Origin: Candidatus Thioglobus vulcanius
GTDB taxonomy: Bacteria; Pseudomonadota; Gammaproteobacteria; PS1; Pseudothioglobaceae
Length of the DNA: 8,260 nt
Assembly (NCBI GenBank): GCA_910595855.1
Contig: CAJVCJ010000068.1
Location: 1 to 8,260 of the forward strand
Reading direction: 5' to 3'
This document shows positions 1 through 6,804 of this stretch, piece after piece (the stretch's first letter is position 1; the number at the start of each line of letters is the position of its first letter). The notes beneath the pieces were generated by a model, which was not told the DNA's origin, did no database searches, and saw only the letters and a program-made list of their open reading frames with translations. The position numbers and the translations under genes are program-made.

Positions 1-35
1 CCCCCTACTGCATAAAAGTAAAATATAATTTATTT

Positions 36-60
36 AACCCTGCCAGAGCAGGGTTTTTTA
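36..60 (+). terminator. Rho-independent terminator of an upstream, off-window gene
   Basis: A perfect 8-bp stem (AACCCTGC at 36-43 pairs with GCAGGGTT at 48-55) closes a 4-nt loop, CAGA, and runs into a six-T tract at 54-59. This is a textbook intrinsic terminator for plus-strand transcription. No gene ends inside the window before it, so it must end a gene lying to the left. It also insulates the peroxiredoxin gene from read-through. Confidence 0.85.
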
Positions 61-95
61 TTGCTTATTGATTAATAAATAGAGTAGAGTATTCG

Positions 96-116
96 TATAA
101 CTTATACTAATATAAT
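96..116 (+). promoter_or_regulatory. Possible -10 region(s) for the peroxiredoxin gene
   Basis: Between the terminator and the start codon at 121 there are three -10-like hexamers: TATAAC (96-101), TATACT (103-108) and TATAAT (111-116). None has a convincing -35 box at 16-18 nt. The first two would give a leader of only about 5-15 nt. The third would start transcription at or just inside the coding region and is the least likely for the full-length protein. The region is simply AT-rich, so this is a weak call. Confidence 0.25.
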
Positions 117-120
117 CAAT

Positions 121-651
121 ATGAATCTCTTTAAGAAAACACTACTTATGTCTACTCTACTTAGCTGGATTCCTTCGGCGCAAGCGGCTATTGAGCTGGA
201 TCAACAAGCGCCGAATTTCACCCTTATTGATCAACACAATGCCGTACACACACTGAGTGACTATCAAGGTCAATGGGTGGTGCTATACTTCTATCCTAAG
301 GATGACACGCCAGGCTGTACCACAGAGGCTTGCAATTTTCGTGATGCTATTAATCATATCATTGCCAAACGTGCGATTGTATTCGGCATTAGCCTAGATG
401 ATATTGAATCACATCAGCAGTTTTCCAAAAAAAATAAACTGCCTTTTTCTATTCTTTCTGATCCAGATGGAAAAGTAGCCAAACAATATGACTCTTTAAG
501 CGATTTTTGGCTCATTAAATTTGCTAAAAGAAACAGCTTTATCATTAATCCAACAGGCGACATCGTCAAGATCTACAAAGGTGTAGACCCACAAACTCAT
601 ATTAAAGAAGTTCTTAAAGATTTATCCACCTTGCAAAAAAAGATAGATTAA
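121..651 (+). CDS. Exported peroxiredoxin, BCP/PrxQ family
   Basis: Thiol peroxidase expected to reduce hydrogen peroxide and organic hydroperoxides, using electrons from a thioredoxin-like donor. The 176-aa product has a thioredoxin-fold AhpC/TSA domain from about residue 28. Its active-site motif TPGCTTEAC (63-71) puts the peroxidatic Cys66 five residues before Cys71, the resolving-cysteine spacing typical of BCP/PrxQ. The conserved Arg137 precedes the SFIINPTG strand. Residues 1-22 look like a signal peptide: KK at 5-6, a hydrophobic core and a likely SAQA cleavage end. That suggests a periplasmic enzyme, whereas classic E. coli Bcp is cytoplasmic. I chose ATG 121 because the next Met (residue 10) would destroy the signal. 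No Shine-Dalgarno sequence is visible. The gene stands alone and converges on the NfeD gene. The family call is very safe; the location is inferred. Confidence 0.93.
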   Translation: MNLFKKTLLMSTLLSWIPSAQAAIELDQQAPNFTLIDQHNAVHTLSDYQGQWVVLYFYPKDDTPGCTTEACNFRDAINHIIAKRAIVFGISLDDIESHQQFSKKNKLPFSILSDPDGKVAKQYDSLSDFWLIKFAKRNSFIINPTGDIVKIYKGVDPQTHIKEVLKDLSTLQKKID

Positions 652-684
652 TTGGCGTTAGATCTGAGGGCCAACATAATATGA

Positions 685-1125
685 TTACTTGGGTATCTCT
701 TCTACAATGAGGGTGGTGCTGTCAGTCCCAACAACCTTAACCTGCTGACCGATAACCATATCACAGCCTTTAGCAAGCCATAACGAATCCCCTACTTTTA
801 CTTTAGCGCCGTTATTATCAAGCTCTGCAACGGTATAAATATTACCAACATGGCGAGAGGCTCTTTCATTTAACTGTGTGTCAATTGTTTCAACTTTAAG
901 GAACTTTTTAGCTAAATAGATTGTCACTATTGATAAAAATGAAAAGATAAGTAACTGAGTTTCCCAACTCATATTAGGAGAGAGATACAATAATATGCCC
1001 ACAACAACTGCCGACATACCCATCCATAAAAAGAAAGTACTCCACGCAAATAGCTCAATAATAATAAGCGCAAGTCCTAATACTAACCAATGCCAAAAAT
1101 CAAAATCTGAAAATAGTGTTTCCAT
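685..1125 (-). CDS. ybbJ: NfeD family membrane protein, partner of QmcA
   Basis: Short-form NfeD protein of 146 aa, like E. coli YbbJ. Three hydrophobic segments (about residues 12-28, 30-48 and 56-72) are followed by a soluble OB-fold domain (about 88-143) with the LNER...VG...VKVGDSLW pattern of this group. Short NfeD proteins are encoded next to SPFH proteins and are thought to work with them at the inner membrane; their biochemical role is not settled. The long form's N-terminal ClpP-like protease domain is absent, as expected. The gene follows qmcA by 8 nt, and its Shine-Dalgarno AGGGA (1131-1135, 5-nt spacer) uses two bases of the qmcA stop codon, which suggests translational coupling. 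It is the last gene of the minus-strand run, ending 33 nt from the convergent peroxiredoxin gene. Confidence 0.9.
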   Translation of the reverse strand: METLFSDFDFWHWLVLGLALIIIELFAWSTFFLWMGMSAVVVGILLYLSPNMSWETQLLIFSFLSIVTIYLAKKFLKVETIDTQLNERASRHVGNIYTVAELDNNGAKVKVGDSLWLAKGCDMVIGQQVKVVGTDSTTLIVEEIPK

Positions 1126-1133
1126 AATATTCC

Positions 1134-2051
1134 CTATGTTTTAGGGTTGCTACCAACAACACCTTTTACCAACTCTCCAATACCACCAAGAGAACCCAAT
1201 AATGCACTGGCTTCAAGCGGCATAAGGACAAGTTTTTCATTGTCAGCAGTGGCAATTGCTTGTAAAGCTTCTGTATATTTAGTTGCGACAAAATAATTAA
1301 GCGCCTGCACATCGCCATCCTTTACAGCATTTGACACCATCGTAGTAGCGTTAGCCTCTGCTTCGGCCAACCTCTCTCTTGCCTCTGCATCTCTAAATGC
1401 AGCCTCTTTACGCCCTTCAGCATCAAGAATGGCAGCCTGTTTTTCACCTTCAGCTCTTAAAATTTCAGATTGTCGCTGACCTTCTGCTTCCAAGATGTCA
1501 GCACGCTTTTGTCGTTCGGCCTTCATTTGTCTACTCATAGCCTCAACAAGATCTAGTGGTGGCTCCAAATCTTTAATCTCTATTCGAGTAACTTTAATAC
1601 CCCATGGATTGGTTGCTTGATCAATAACTGTTAATAAGTGTGAATTAATCTCATCACGGTTAGACAGCATCTGATCTAAGGACATTGAGCCTAATACTGT
1701 TCTAATGTTCGTAAGACATAAGTTTCTCATGGCGTTAAACAAATCATTCACTTCATAAGTAGCCTTGGCGGCATCAACAATTTGAAAGAATACAACACCA
1801 TCGGACTGAACCACTGCGTTATCTTTTGAAATAACACTTTGTTTTTCAATATCAAGCACTTGCTCGCGCATGTTAACTTTGGCACTGACGCTATCTACAA
1901 TAGGGACAATAATGTTCAAGCCAGGTTTTAGAGTTCTTGTGTATTTGCCAAAACGCTCAATTGTATATTCGCTACCTTGTGGCACCGTTTTTACGGACTT
2001 GAAAACAATGAAAATCGCTAGAACAACCAATACAATGATAAATTCGCCCAT
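1134..2051 (-). CDS. qmcA: QmcA-type SPFH/stomatin-like membrane protein
   Basis: Membrane-anchored scaffold protein of the SPFH (stomatin/prohibitin/flotillin/HflK) superfamily. E. coli QmcA is an inner-membrane protein linked genetically to FtsH/HtpX membrane protein quality control. A single N-terminal membrane helix (about residues 3-18) is followed by the SPFH/Band 7 domain (about 20-185), with VPQGSEYTIERFGKYT and a long central NPWGIKVTRIEIKD segment. Next comes an Ala/Glu-rich coiled coil (about 180-245) in which A-E-G/A recurs every 11 residues at 189, 200, 211 and 222. The C-terminal tail has the YFVATKYTEAL and MPLEASALLGS motifs shared with E. coli QmcA. From ATG 2051 the product is 305 aa, the E. 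coli length. A GTG six bases upstream is in frame but lies on the Shine-Dalgarno. The gene leads a qmcA-nfeD pair. Confidence 0.96.
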   Translation of the reverse strand: MGEFIIVLVVLAIFIVFKSVKTVPQGSEYTIERFGKYTRTLKPGLNIIVPIVDSVSAKVNMREQVLDIEKQSVISKDNAVVQSDGVVFFQIVDAAKATYEVNDLFNAMRNLCLTNIRTVLGSMSLDQMLSNRDEINSHLLTVIDQATNPWGIKVTRIEIKDLEPPLDLVEAMSRQMKAERQKRADILEAEGQRQSEILRAEGEKQAAILDAEGRKEAAFRDAEARERLAEAEANATTMVSNAVKDGDVQALNYFVATKYTEALQAIATADNEKLVLMPLEASALLGSLGGIGELVKGVVGSNPKT

Positions 2052-2056
2052 ACCCA

Positions 2057-2063
2057 CTCCTTT
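2057..2063 (-). promoter_or_regulatory. Ribosome binding site that fixes the qmcA start
   Basis: On the minus strand AAAGGAG (2063 down to 2057) is followed by the 5-nt spacer TGGGT and ATG at 2051. The in-frame GTG at 2057 uses the last G of this element, so it cannot be served by it. This decides for ATG 2051. Confidence 0.8.
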
Positions 2064-2097
2064 GTTAAAAATAACAGTTTTAGTTCATTGTAAACTA

Positions 2098-2125
2098 AAT
2101 ATATTGAGGCTTATCCACTTTACAA
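2098..2125 (-). promoter_or_regulatory. Candidate promoter for qmcA-nfeD
   Basis: On the minus strand a -35-like TTGTAA (2125-2120) lies 16 nt from a -10-like TATATT (2103-2098), about 46 nt upstream of the qmcA start. The 96-nt gap after the YfcH-type gene leaves room for a separate promoter. A second, poorer pair (TTTACA/TATTTT, 15-nt spacer) overlaps a 7-bp inverted repeat at 2079-2085/2093-2099. AT-rich background makes chance matches likely. Confidence 0.35.
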
Positions 2126-2147
2126 AAACCCAATTAATAATATGACA

Positions 2148-3005
2148 TTACTTTTTATTGTGAATAATATCTTTTAATGCTAATCTTGACTCTGCATAAT
2201 CAAATTGAAAACCTAGTTTTAATAATTTTTTAGGGACTACTGATGCCCCCTGTGTTAGCACCTGAGAGCCCTCACCAAATAATAATTTAATCTGCCATTT
2301 AAAGAGTGGCAATAAAAAAGGCCTATGTAACAAACTCGCTAGAGTTTTGCCAAATTGAGCTTGTGTTATTGGATTCGGCGAGGTTAAATTAAACACACCT
2401 TGCATTTCTGGATGCTCAATGGCATAAGAAAATGCTTTCAATAAATCACCTATATGGATCCATGAAAAACACTGCTTGCCACCCGCCACCGGCCCACCAA
2501 ATCCTAATTTAAATGGTAATAACATTTGACTCAGGGCGCCACCCTTTACCGACAATACCACCCCAAATCTAAAAATTAACACTTCTTTAGCAAGACTTTC
2601 TGAGCTCTTTTCCCAGGCAACGACAAGATCAGATAAAAATCCAGTACCCGGGTGTTTGCAATCCTCATTGAAAGGCTGCTCACATAATGATTCAGGATAA
2701 AATCCAACTGCAGATGCGCAAAAAATACGTGGCTTATTTGTTAGCAAATCTAAAGCTATCTTTAGTTGCTTACTCGTTTCAACTCGACTATCCCAGATCT
2801 CTTGTTTATAAGCTGCATTCCAGCGCTTAACGATATTGGCGCCAGAGAGTTTAATAATTAAATCTTTATCTTGAACTAGTTTATTCAAAACATCCTGACT
2901 AGTAAAGGCCGATCGACCAATGCATTCAACTTCATGATCAGCAGACAAGTGTTGCTCCAATGCACCACCAATCAGCCCTGTACCACCCAAGATTAAGATC
3001 TTCAT
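2148..3005 (-). CDS. YfcH-type NAD(P)-binding epimerase-fold protein (TIGR01777 family)
   Basis: Atypical/extended short-chain dehydrogenase of the YfcH group, whose substrate and physiological role are unknown. Numbering from ATG 3005, the dinucleotide-binding GGTGLIG lies at 7-13. A KLSGANI strand (52-58) and CASAVGFY (96-103), holding the family Ser/Tyr pair, follow. LGFGGPVAGGKQCFSWIHIGDL (167-188) and FNLTSPNPI (205-213) are strongly family-like, and residues from about 235 form the DUF1731 C-terminal domain. The length (285 aa) is normal and nothing looks broken. Two adjacent ATGs exist at 3008 and 3005; GGAG lies 2 nt from the first and 5 nt from the second, so the second is preferred. 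It follows pcm by about 30 nt and is probably co-transcribed with it. It could bind a nucleotide sugar or a small carbonyl compound, but nothing here decides that. Confidence 0.9.
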   Translation of the reverse strand: MKILILGGTGLIGGALEQHLSADHEVECIGRSAFTSQDVLNKLVQDKDLIIKLSGANIVKRWNAAYKQEIWDSRVETSKQLKIALDLLTNKPRIFCASAVGFYPESLCEQPFNEDCKHPGTGFLSDLVVAWEKSSESLAKEVLIFRFGVVLSVKGGALSQMLLPFKLGFGGPVAGGKQCFSWIHIGDLLKAFSYAIEHPEMQGVFNLTSPNPITQAQFGKTLASLLHRPFLLPLFKWQIKLLFGEGSQVLTQGASVVPKKLLKLGFQFDYAESRLALKDIIHNKK

Positions 3006-3035
3006 CATATCTCCAATAAATTCATCAGCACTTTA

Positions 3036-3662
3036 CTACGCTTTTCCAAACTTACCTGTTAATGGAACAAAAGCATAATCACCCATATCAACTTTTTCTA
3101 ATTCTTTATTATGTTTAACCCCTTTGATCATTTGTTGCGGATATGTAGCGCCAACTGGCGCAATCAAAATACCACCTTCCACTAGCTGATCAATCAAAGC
3201 CTCAGGAATCTTGTCACAAGCAGCAGAAACAATAATCTTATCATAGGGTGCCTGTTTGTCATACCCTAAGCCGCCATCCCATTGTATTACTTCAACATTT
3301 TTTATCTTAGCCTTGGTTAGATTTTTTTTTGTAAAGACTACTAACTCTGGCACAATTTCGACTGAATAAACTTGATGAGATAGTTGACTTAAAATTGCCG
3401 CTTCATAACCACTACCAGATCCCACTTCTAACACTTTATCCGTCTTCTTTAACTCCAATGCCTCAACCATCATTAATACTGTAGTTGGCTGGCTGATTGT
3501 TTGCTCATAACCGATACGCAATGGGCCATCGTAATAGGCTTGCTCTATGGAGTCTTTAAGAACAAACATTTCTCTAGATATTGCCTGGAACGCTTTAAGT
3601 ACTTTATGATCTTTGATCAGCTTATTTTTTTGTAATTTCTTAAATAAAGTAGCCTTATTCAT
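3036..3662 (-). CDS. pcm: Protein-L-isoaspartate O-methyltransferase
   Basis: Cytosolic repair enzyme that transfers a methyl group from S-adenosylmethionine to isoaspartyl residues in aged proteins, starting their return to normal aspartate. The 208-aa length equals that of E. coli Pcm. Visible motifs are PLRIGYEQTISQP (47-59), with the family-defining QTISQP; SAM motif I VLEVGSGSGY (77-86); an acidic residue after strand 2 (Glu102 in VYSVEI); WDGG near 128-131; YDKIIVSAA (140-148); GGILIAPVG (163-171); and FVPL near the end. ATG 3662 is the only usable start because an in-frame TAG lies 12 codons upstream. It has no good Shine-Dalgarno: a GGAG is 13 nt away. In many gammaproteobacteria pcm sits with surE, nlpD and rpoS. 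Here it lies between a PQQ dehydrogenase and a YfcH-type gene. Confidence 0.92.
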   Translation of the reverse strand: MNKATLFKKLQKNKLIKDHKVLKAFQAISREMFVLKDSIEQAYYDGPLRIGYEQTISQPTTVLMMVEALELKKTDKVLEVGSGSGYEAAILSQLSHQVYSVEIVPELVVFTKKNLTKAKIKNVEVIQWDGGLGYDKQAPYDKIIVSAACDKIPEALIDQLVEGGILIAPVGATYPQQMIKGVKHNKELEKVDMGDYAFVPLTGKFGKA

Positions 3663-3688
3663 GCTGTTAACTATACTCCATAGATATA

Positions 3689-3717
3689 GCTATACAGAAT
3701 GAACCTTATTAATTCAA
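3689..3717 (-). promoter_or_regulatory. Candidate internal promoter for pcm
   Basis: On the minus strand TTGAAT (3717-3712) and TATAGC (3694-3689) are separated by exactly 17 nt. The -35 box overlaps the last codons of the PQQ dehydrogenase. Each box matches consensus at four of six positions. Transcription would start about 20 nt before the pcm ATG. The correct spacing makes it worth noting, but it is not strong. Confidence 0.3.
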
Positions 3718-4815
3718 TTTATTTGGTATTAAGACGTAGATATTGCCACGATCTGTTGAAAAATAAATCCAGCCCTCTGGGCTTTGAACAAGTGCCCTAA
3801 TGCGCTGATTAAGATCTTCTAGTAAACGCTCTTCTGCAATCACCTCACCTTGCTCGTTCAACTTAACTATATTAAGATGTCGAAGTTTTAAGGCACCAAC
3901 TAACAAACTACCCTGCCATTCTGGAAAAGAATCCCCTGTGTAATATAGTAAACTTCCTGGCGCAATGGAGGGAATATAGTATTTAGCAGGCTGCTCCATT
4001 CCTGCTTTGTGAGTGCCCTCACCCACAGAGGCTAACCCCCAATACTCTTTACCGTAAGAGATGATTGGCCAACCATAATTCTTACCTTTTTCTATTAAGT
4101 TGATTTCATCACCACCCCGAGGTCCATGCTCAATCGACCATAAGCGCTTATGATCATTATCCCAAACTAGTCCTTGTGGATTGCGATGACCATAACTCCA
4201 AATTTCAGGCAAGGCATTAACTGTATCTACAAAGGGGTTGTCCACTGGAATACTGCCATCACGTTTAAGTCTCACAATAGAGCCTGCATGTAAGGTTAAA
4301 TCCTGAGCATTTGCTCTAATACCACGATCACCAATTGAAAAATAAATATGCCCACTATCATCAAAAGCTATTCGACTGCCATAATGAACATTGGTGTCAG
4401 TGCCAGAGTGTGTTAGCAATAAATCATCCCAATCTTGTAATTTACTACCATTCAAATGAGCTCTAGCTAATGTGGTAACCCCTTGATTTTTAAGTGACTT
4501 ACTATAGGTAAAATAAATCCAATCACCCTGAACATAATCAGGTGCTTTAGCTACATCCAATAAGCCACCTTGACTTTGTGCCACTACTTTCGGCACTCCT
4601 GTTAAAAATACAACCCTGCCAGACTGTGTATTGAGTATGCCTGCCTTTCCGGATCTCTCGGTAAATAATATCTCATTATCTGATATGAAAACCATGCCCC
4701 AAGGTATGCCTAAGTCAGACCCAACTTGTCTAAGCTGATAGGTTGCAGCAGAAACAACCGAAGAGAGAAGGAGAATAAGTAAAGCTGTGAAAACAAATCT
4801 TTTAAAATCAACCAA
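3709..4815 (-). CDS. Periplasmic PQQ-dependent aldose sugar dehydrogenase (YliI/Asd-like)
   Basis: Soluble quinoprotein of the glucose/sorbosone dehydrogenase family, expected to oxidise aldose sugars in the periplasm with pyrroloquinoline quinone. Numbering from TTG 4815 (368 aa), residues 1-23 form a signal peptide ending SVVSA. The six-bladed propeller carries the family signatures GGLLDVAKAPDY (83-94), HYGSRIAF (144-151) with the presumed catalytic His144, IGDRGIR, IWSYGHRNPQG (205-215), IEHGPRGGDEIN (228-239), GKNYGWP and SIAPGS. E. coli YliI has nearly the same length. No ATG or GTG fits the start. TTG 4815 gives a normal signal peptide and sits 8 nt after the DUF2892 stop; another in-frame TTG at 4875 would add 20 residues inside the DUF2892 gene. 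No clear Shine-Dalgarno is seen, so reinitiation after DUF2892 is likely. No PQQ biosynthesis gene is in the window, and the true substrate is unknown. Confidence 0.9.
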   Translation of the reverse strand: MVDFKRFVFTALLILLLSSVVSAATYQLRQVGSDLGIPWGMVFISDNEILFTERSGKAGILNTQSGRVVFLTGVPKVVAQSQGGLLDVAKAPDYVQGDWIYFTYSKSLKNQGVTTLARAHLNGSKLQDWDDLLLTHSGTDTNVHYGSRIAFDDSGHIYFSIGDRGIRANAQDLTLHAGSIVRLKRDGSIPVDNPFVDTVNALPEIWSYGHRNPQGLVWDNDHKRLWSIEHGPRGGDEINLIEKGKNYGWPIISYGKEYWGLASVGEGTHKAGMEQPAKYYIPSIAPGSLLYYTGDSFPEWQGSLLVGALKLRHLNIVKLNEQGEVIAEERLLEDLNQRIRALVQSPEGWIYFSTDRGNIYVLIPNKLN

Positions 4816-4823
4816 AATAACTA

Positions 4824-5009
4824 CTACTTTTTTGTAGATGTTGATACGCCAAACACTGCATACGCAGGGCACCAACTAATCAATACTTCAGTGATTAGCA
4901 CAACTCCAACCAACCCCCACCATGAGTTTAAATAAACACCTGCACCGATAATAGCAACTCCAAGAATCGCTCTAATAATCTTATCTGTTCTACCTAAATT
5001 GCTTTTCAT
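4824..5009 (-). CDS. DUF2892 (YgaP-like transmembrane domain) small membrane protein
   Basis: Inner-membrane protein of 61 aa consisting of a single DUF2892 domain, the membrane part also found fused to a rhodanese in YgaP. The family pattern is clear: N-x-G-R-x-D at 4-9, two membrane segments (about 11-27 and 31-45) and the closing W46-C47-P48-x-Y50 followed by FGVST. No rhodanese domain is attached and none is adjacent. The molecular function of stand-alone copies is unknown. The start ATG 5009 has a good Shine-Dalgarno, AAAGGGG, about 6 nt away. The gene lies 54 nt after the kinase gene and 8 nt before the PQQ dehydrogenase, so it is probably the translational leader of the latter. Confidence 0.88.
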   Translation of the reverse strand: MKSNLGRTDKIIRAILGVAIIGAGVYLNSWWGLVGVVLITEVLISWCPAYAVFGVSTSTKK

Positions 5010-5063
5010 TTGGCACCCCTTTGTTTAGTTAGTTTCTTATAATTCTACTCCACTACCTATACG

Positions 5064-6665
5064 TTAATATGTTTTATCTATTGCATTGATCGTGGCGTGA
5101 ACTTTACTTGCAATCTCTTTTGGATCTGGAAAGATATTTGCATCTATGCGCAATACTTTCACTTTCTCACTATTTGTAATTGGCTCTGTAGAGTGAAGTT
5201 GTTTTTCCAGAACACTGGTATCTGCATCTGAAACACTACCTCCACCCTCTGTCCTTTTCTGAACGCGACTACGGAGTTCGTCTGCATCAACTTCTAAATC
5301 AATAACAATAAAATGTAGGTTTTTATTATCAAAGGCTTGATAAAATTTGTAACGCTCTCTTTCCTTTAAAAAGGTTGCATCAATCACAACGGAATACCCA
5401 TCTTTAGTAATCATTCTGGTTAAGTCTAATAATCGTCCATAAGTAGCCTTATTCGCTTCCTCAGTGTACATTCCTCCCTGTAATGGGGGGTTAGAAATGC
5501 CATGTAATAAGCCAAACAAACGTTTTCTTTCAACATCAGAGCTAATACGAACCGCCATCAATAATTCCGAGAGACGCACGGCAAGAGAGCTCTTGCCACT
5601 GCCTGATAATCCATGAAGCATAATGACACTTACTTGAATAGGCTTGGTATAACAGCTTGCCAATTCTAAATAATTATCTACTTTAGCTAAGGCGGTACTC
5701 TTGTGCTTAACATCACTTAATTGAGAGTATCGAATAGCTGCTACTTTAGCGCGGACAGCGGCACGGTAAGCACGATAAAAATTCAACAACTTCAACCCTT
5801 TATAATCTCCGCTTAAATATAGGTATCCGTTTAAAAAACGCCAAGCAAGTCCTGACCTTCCTCGACTTTCCAAATCCATAATCAAAAATGCTATCTCGCT
5901 CATAACATCAATCCAACGAAAGTTAACATTAAACTCAATGCCATCGAAGATTTGCACCTTCCCTTTCCAGTGCACCATATTTTCTAAATGCATGTCGCCA
6001 TGACATTCTCGAATAAACCCACCTCTGAGCCTTAACTCCATCTCATTAAGCAAGTCTTTCCATTTTGATTTGGTCCACTGCTGTAGTTGTTCAGAATTTT
6101 CAATAATATCCTTATCTTTCAATTGTTGTTTGATTTGAATAAAGTTCTCAAGAGCAGATGAAAGAATTATATTTGCATTGCCATATTCAGATCCAACACT
6201 AGCTACTGCTGAATTTCTATGAAATTCTGCTATACATGAAGCCAATTCATCAAGCCACTCATTTCTCCAAAGTCTGCTATTTTTTTGCTCTAATAATGCA
6301 CCTAGCTCCATTTTTCGGTCAAATCGATGCATACGTACAGCGTATTCAACAACATCCTGTTGTTTATCGATTTTATTATTGAGAATAAGGGTCTGTCCAT
6401 TGCTAAAAATAATGGGCACAACATCTATATAAATATCACTAGAAAATCTTGAGTTAAGGCGCACCTCTTCCTCACAAAAAAACTTACGTTTTTGGAGTGT
6501 TGAGAAATCTAAAAACCCTAGATTAAGTGATTTTTTAATTTTATAAGCGTACGCTCCAGCTAGGAAAATATGGGAGATATGGGTTTCAACATACTTAACC
6601 CTATCAACCTTATGAGGATAAGAATTTGGGTCTAATAACTGCTGTTCAACATTAACTTTATCCAT
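5064..6665 (-). CDS. Two-domain kinase: APH-like phosphotransferase fused to a P-loop (AAA-type) kinase
   Basis: Predicted cytosolic phosphotransferase of 533 aa with two different nucleotide-using domains, matching the COG2187 + COG0645 fusion found in many bacteria with no established substrate. The N-terminal APH/protein-kinase-like half (about 20-335) has AYAYKIKKS (38-46), with a likely ATP-anchoring Lys, the catalytic-loop motif HGDMHLEN (222-229) and a DFG-like IFDGIEF (239-245). The C-terminal half (about 343-530) has Walker A GLSGSGKSS (352-360), SSDVERKRLFG (375-385), and VVIDATF (426-432) in the Walker-B-like position. All key residues look intact in both halves. ATG 6665 has a weak GGTGA about 4 nt upstream. 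The gene heads the seven-gene minus-strand run. Despite APH similarity it should not be read as an aminoglycoside resistance gene. Confidence 0.9.
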   Translation of the reverse strand: MDKVNVEQQLLDPNSYPHKVDRVKYVETHISHIFLAGAYAYKIKKSLNLGFLDFSTLQKRKFFCEEEVRLNSRFSSDIYIDVVPIIFSNGQTLILNNKIDKQQDVVEYAVRMHRFDRKMELGALLEQKNSRLWRNEWLDELASCIAEFHRNSAVASVGSEYGNANIILSSALENFIQIKQQLKDKDIIENSEQLQQWTKSKWKDLLNEMELRLRGGFIRECHGDMHLENMVHWKGKVQIFDGIEFNVNFRWIDVMSEIAFLIMDLESRGRSGLAWRFLNGYLYLSGDYKGLKLLNFYRAYRAAVRAKVAAIRYSQLSDVKHKSTALAKVDNYLELASCYTKPIQVSVIMLHGLSGSGKSSLAVRLSELLMAVRISSDVERKRLFGLLHGISNPPLQGGMYTEEANKATYGRLLDLTRMITKDGYSVVIDATFLKERERYKFYQAFDNKNLHFIVIDLEVDADELRSRVQKRTEGGGSVSDADTSVLEKQLHSTEPITNSEKVKVLRIDANIFPDPKEIASKVHATINAIDKTY

Positions 6666-6748
6666 ACAATCACCATGGGGTATTTTGTTGGTGCATGAAC
6701 TTTTCCCATTGTCAAAAACTCAATAGCAGTCGAATTAAAAATTCTTGC

Positions 6749-6779
6749 ATTATGCTTATAATTCAGACTACTCTATCAA
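6749..6779 (-). promoter_or_regulatory. Weak candidate promoter for the minus-strand gene run
   Basis: In the 139-nt gap before the kinase gene, TTGATA (6779-6774) and CATAAT (6754-6749) each match consensus at five of six positions, but the spacer is 19 nt, longer than ideal. A perfect TTGACA nearer the gene (6715-6710) has no -10 box at a usable distance. The start of this transcript is therefore uncertain. The rest of the gap is AT-rich without a clear terminator for the small gene to the right. Confidence 0.25.
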
Positions 6780-6804
6780 TTTAGACTAAGAATTCACAAC
6801 TTAT

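Noticed and set aside
652..674. Inverted repeat TTGGC/GCCAA between the convergent peroxiredoxin and nfeD genes, as a bidirectional terminator
   Set aside because: The stem is only 5 bp with a 13-nt loop, and no T-run follows directly on either strand. The nearest minus-strand T-run is about 10 nt further on, inside the peroxiredoxin gene.
2079..2099. 7-bp inverted repeat (TTTAGTT/AACTAAA) in the qmcA upstream gap as an operator or terminator
   Set aside because: It is almost all A/T and short, with no adjacent T-tract, so it cannot be told from chance in this AT-rich gap.
1870..2145. Plus-strand reading frame of 91 codons
   Set aside because: It lies mostly antisense to the qmcA N-terminus, which is a certain gene. 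The translation has no recognisable domain and no ribosome binding site supports it.
5064..6665. Aminoglycoside resistance gene
   Set aside because: The APH-like domain belongs to the COG2187 type fused to a P-loop kinase, not to a known resistance enzyme, and the context is chromosomal housekeeping with no mobile element.
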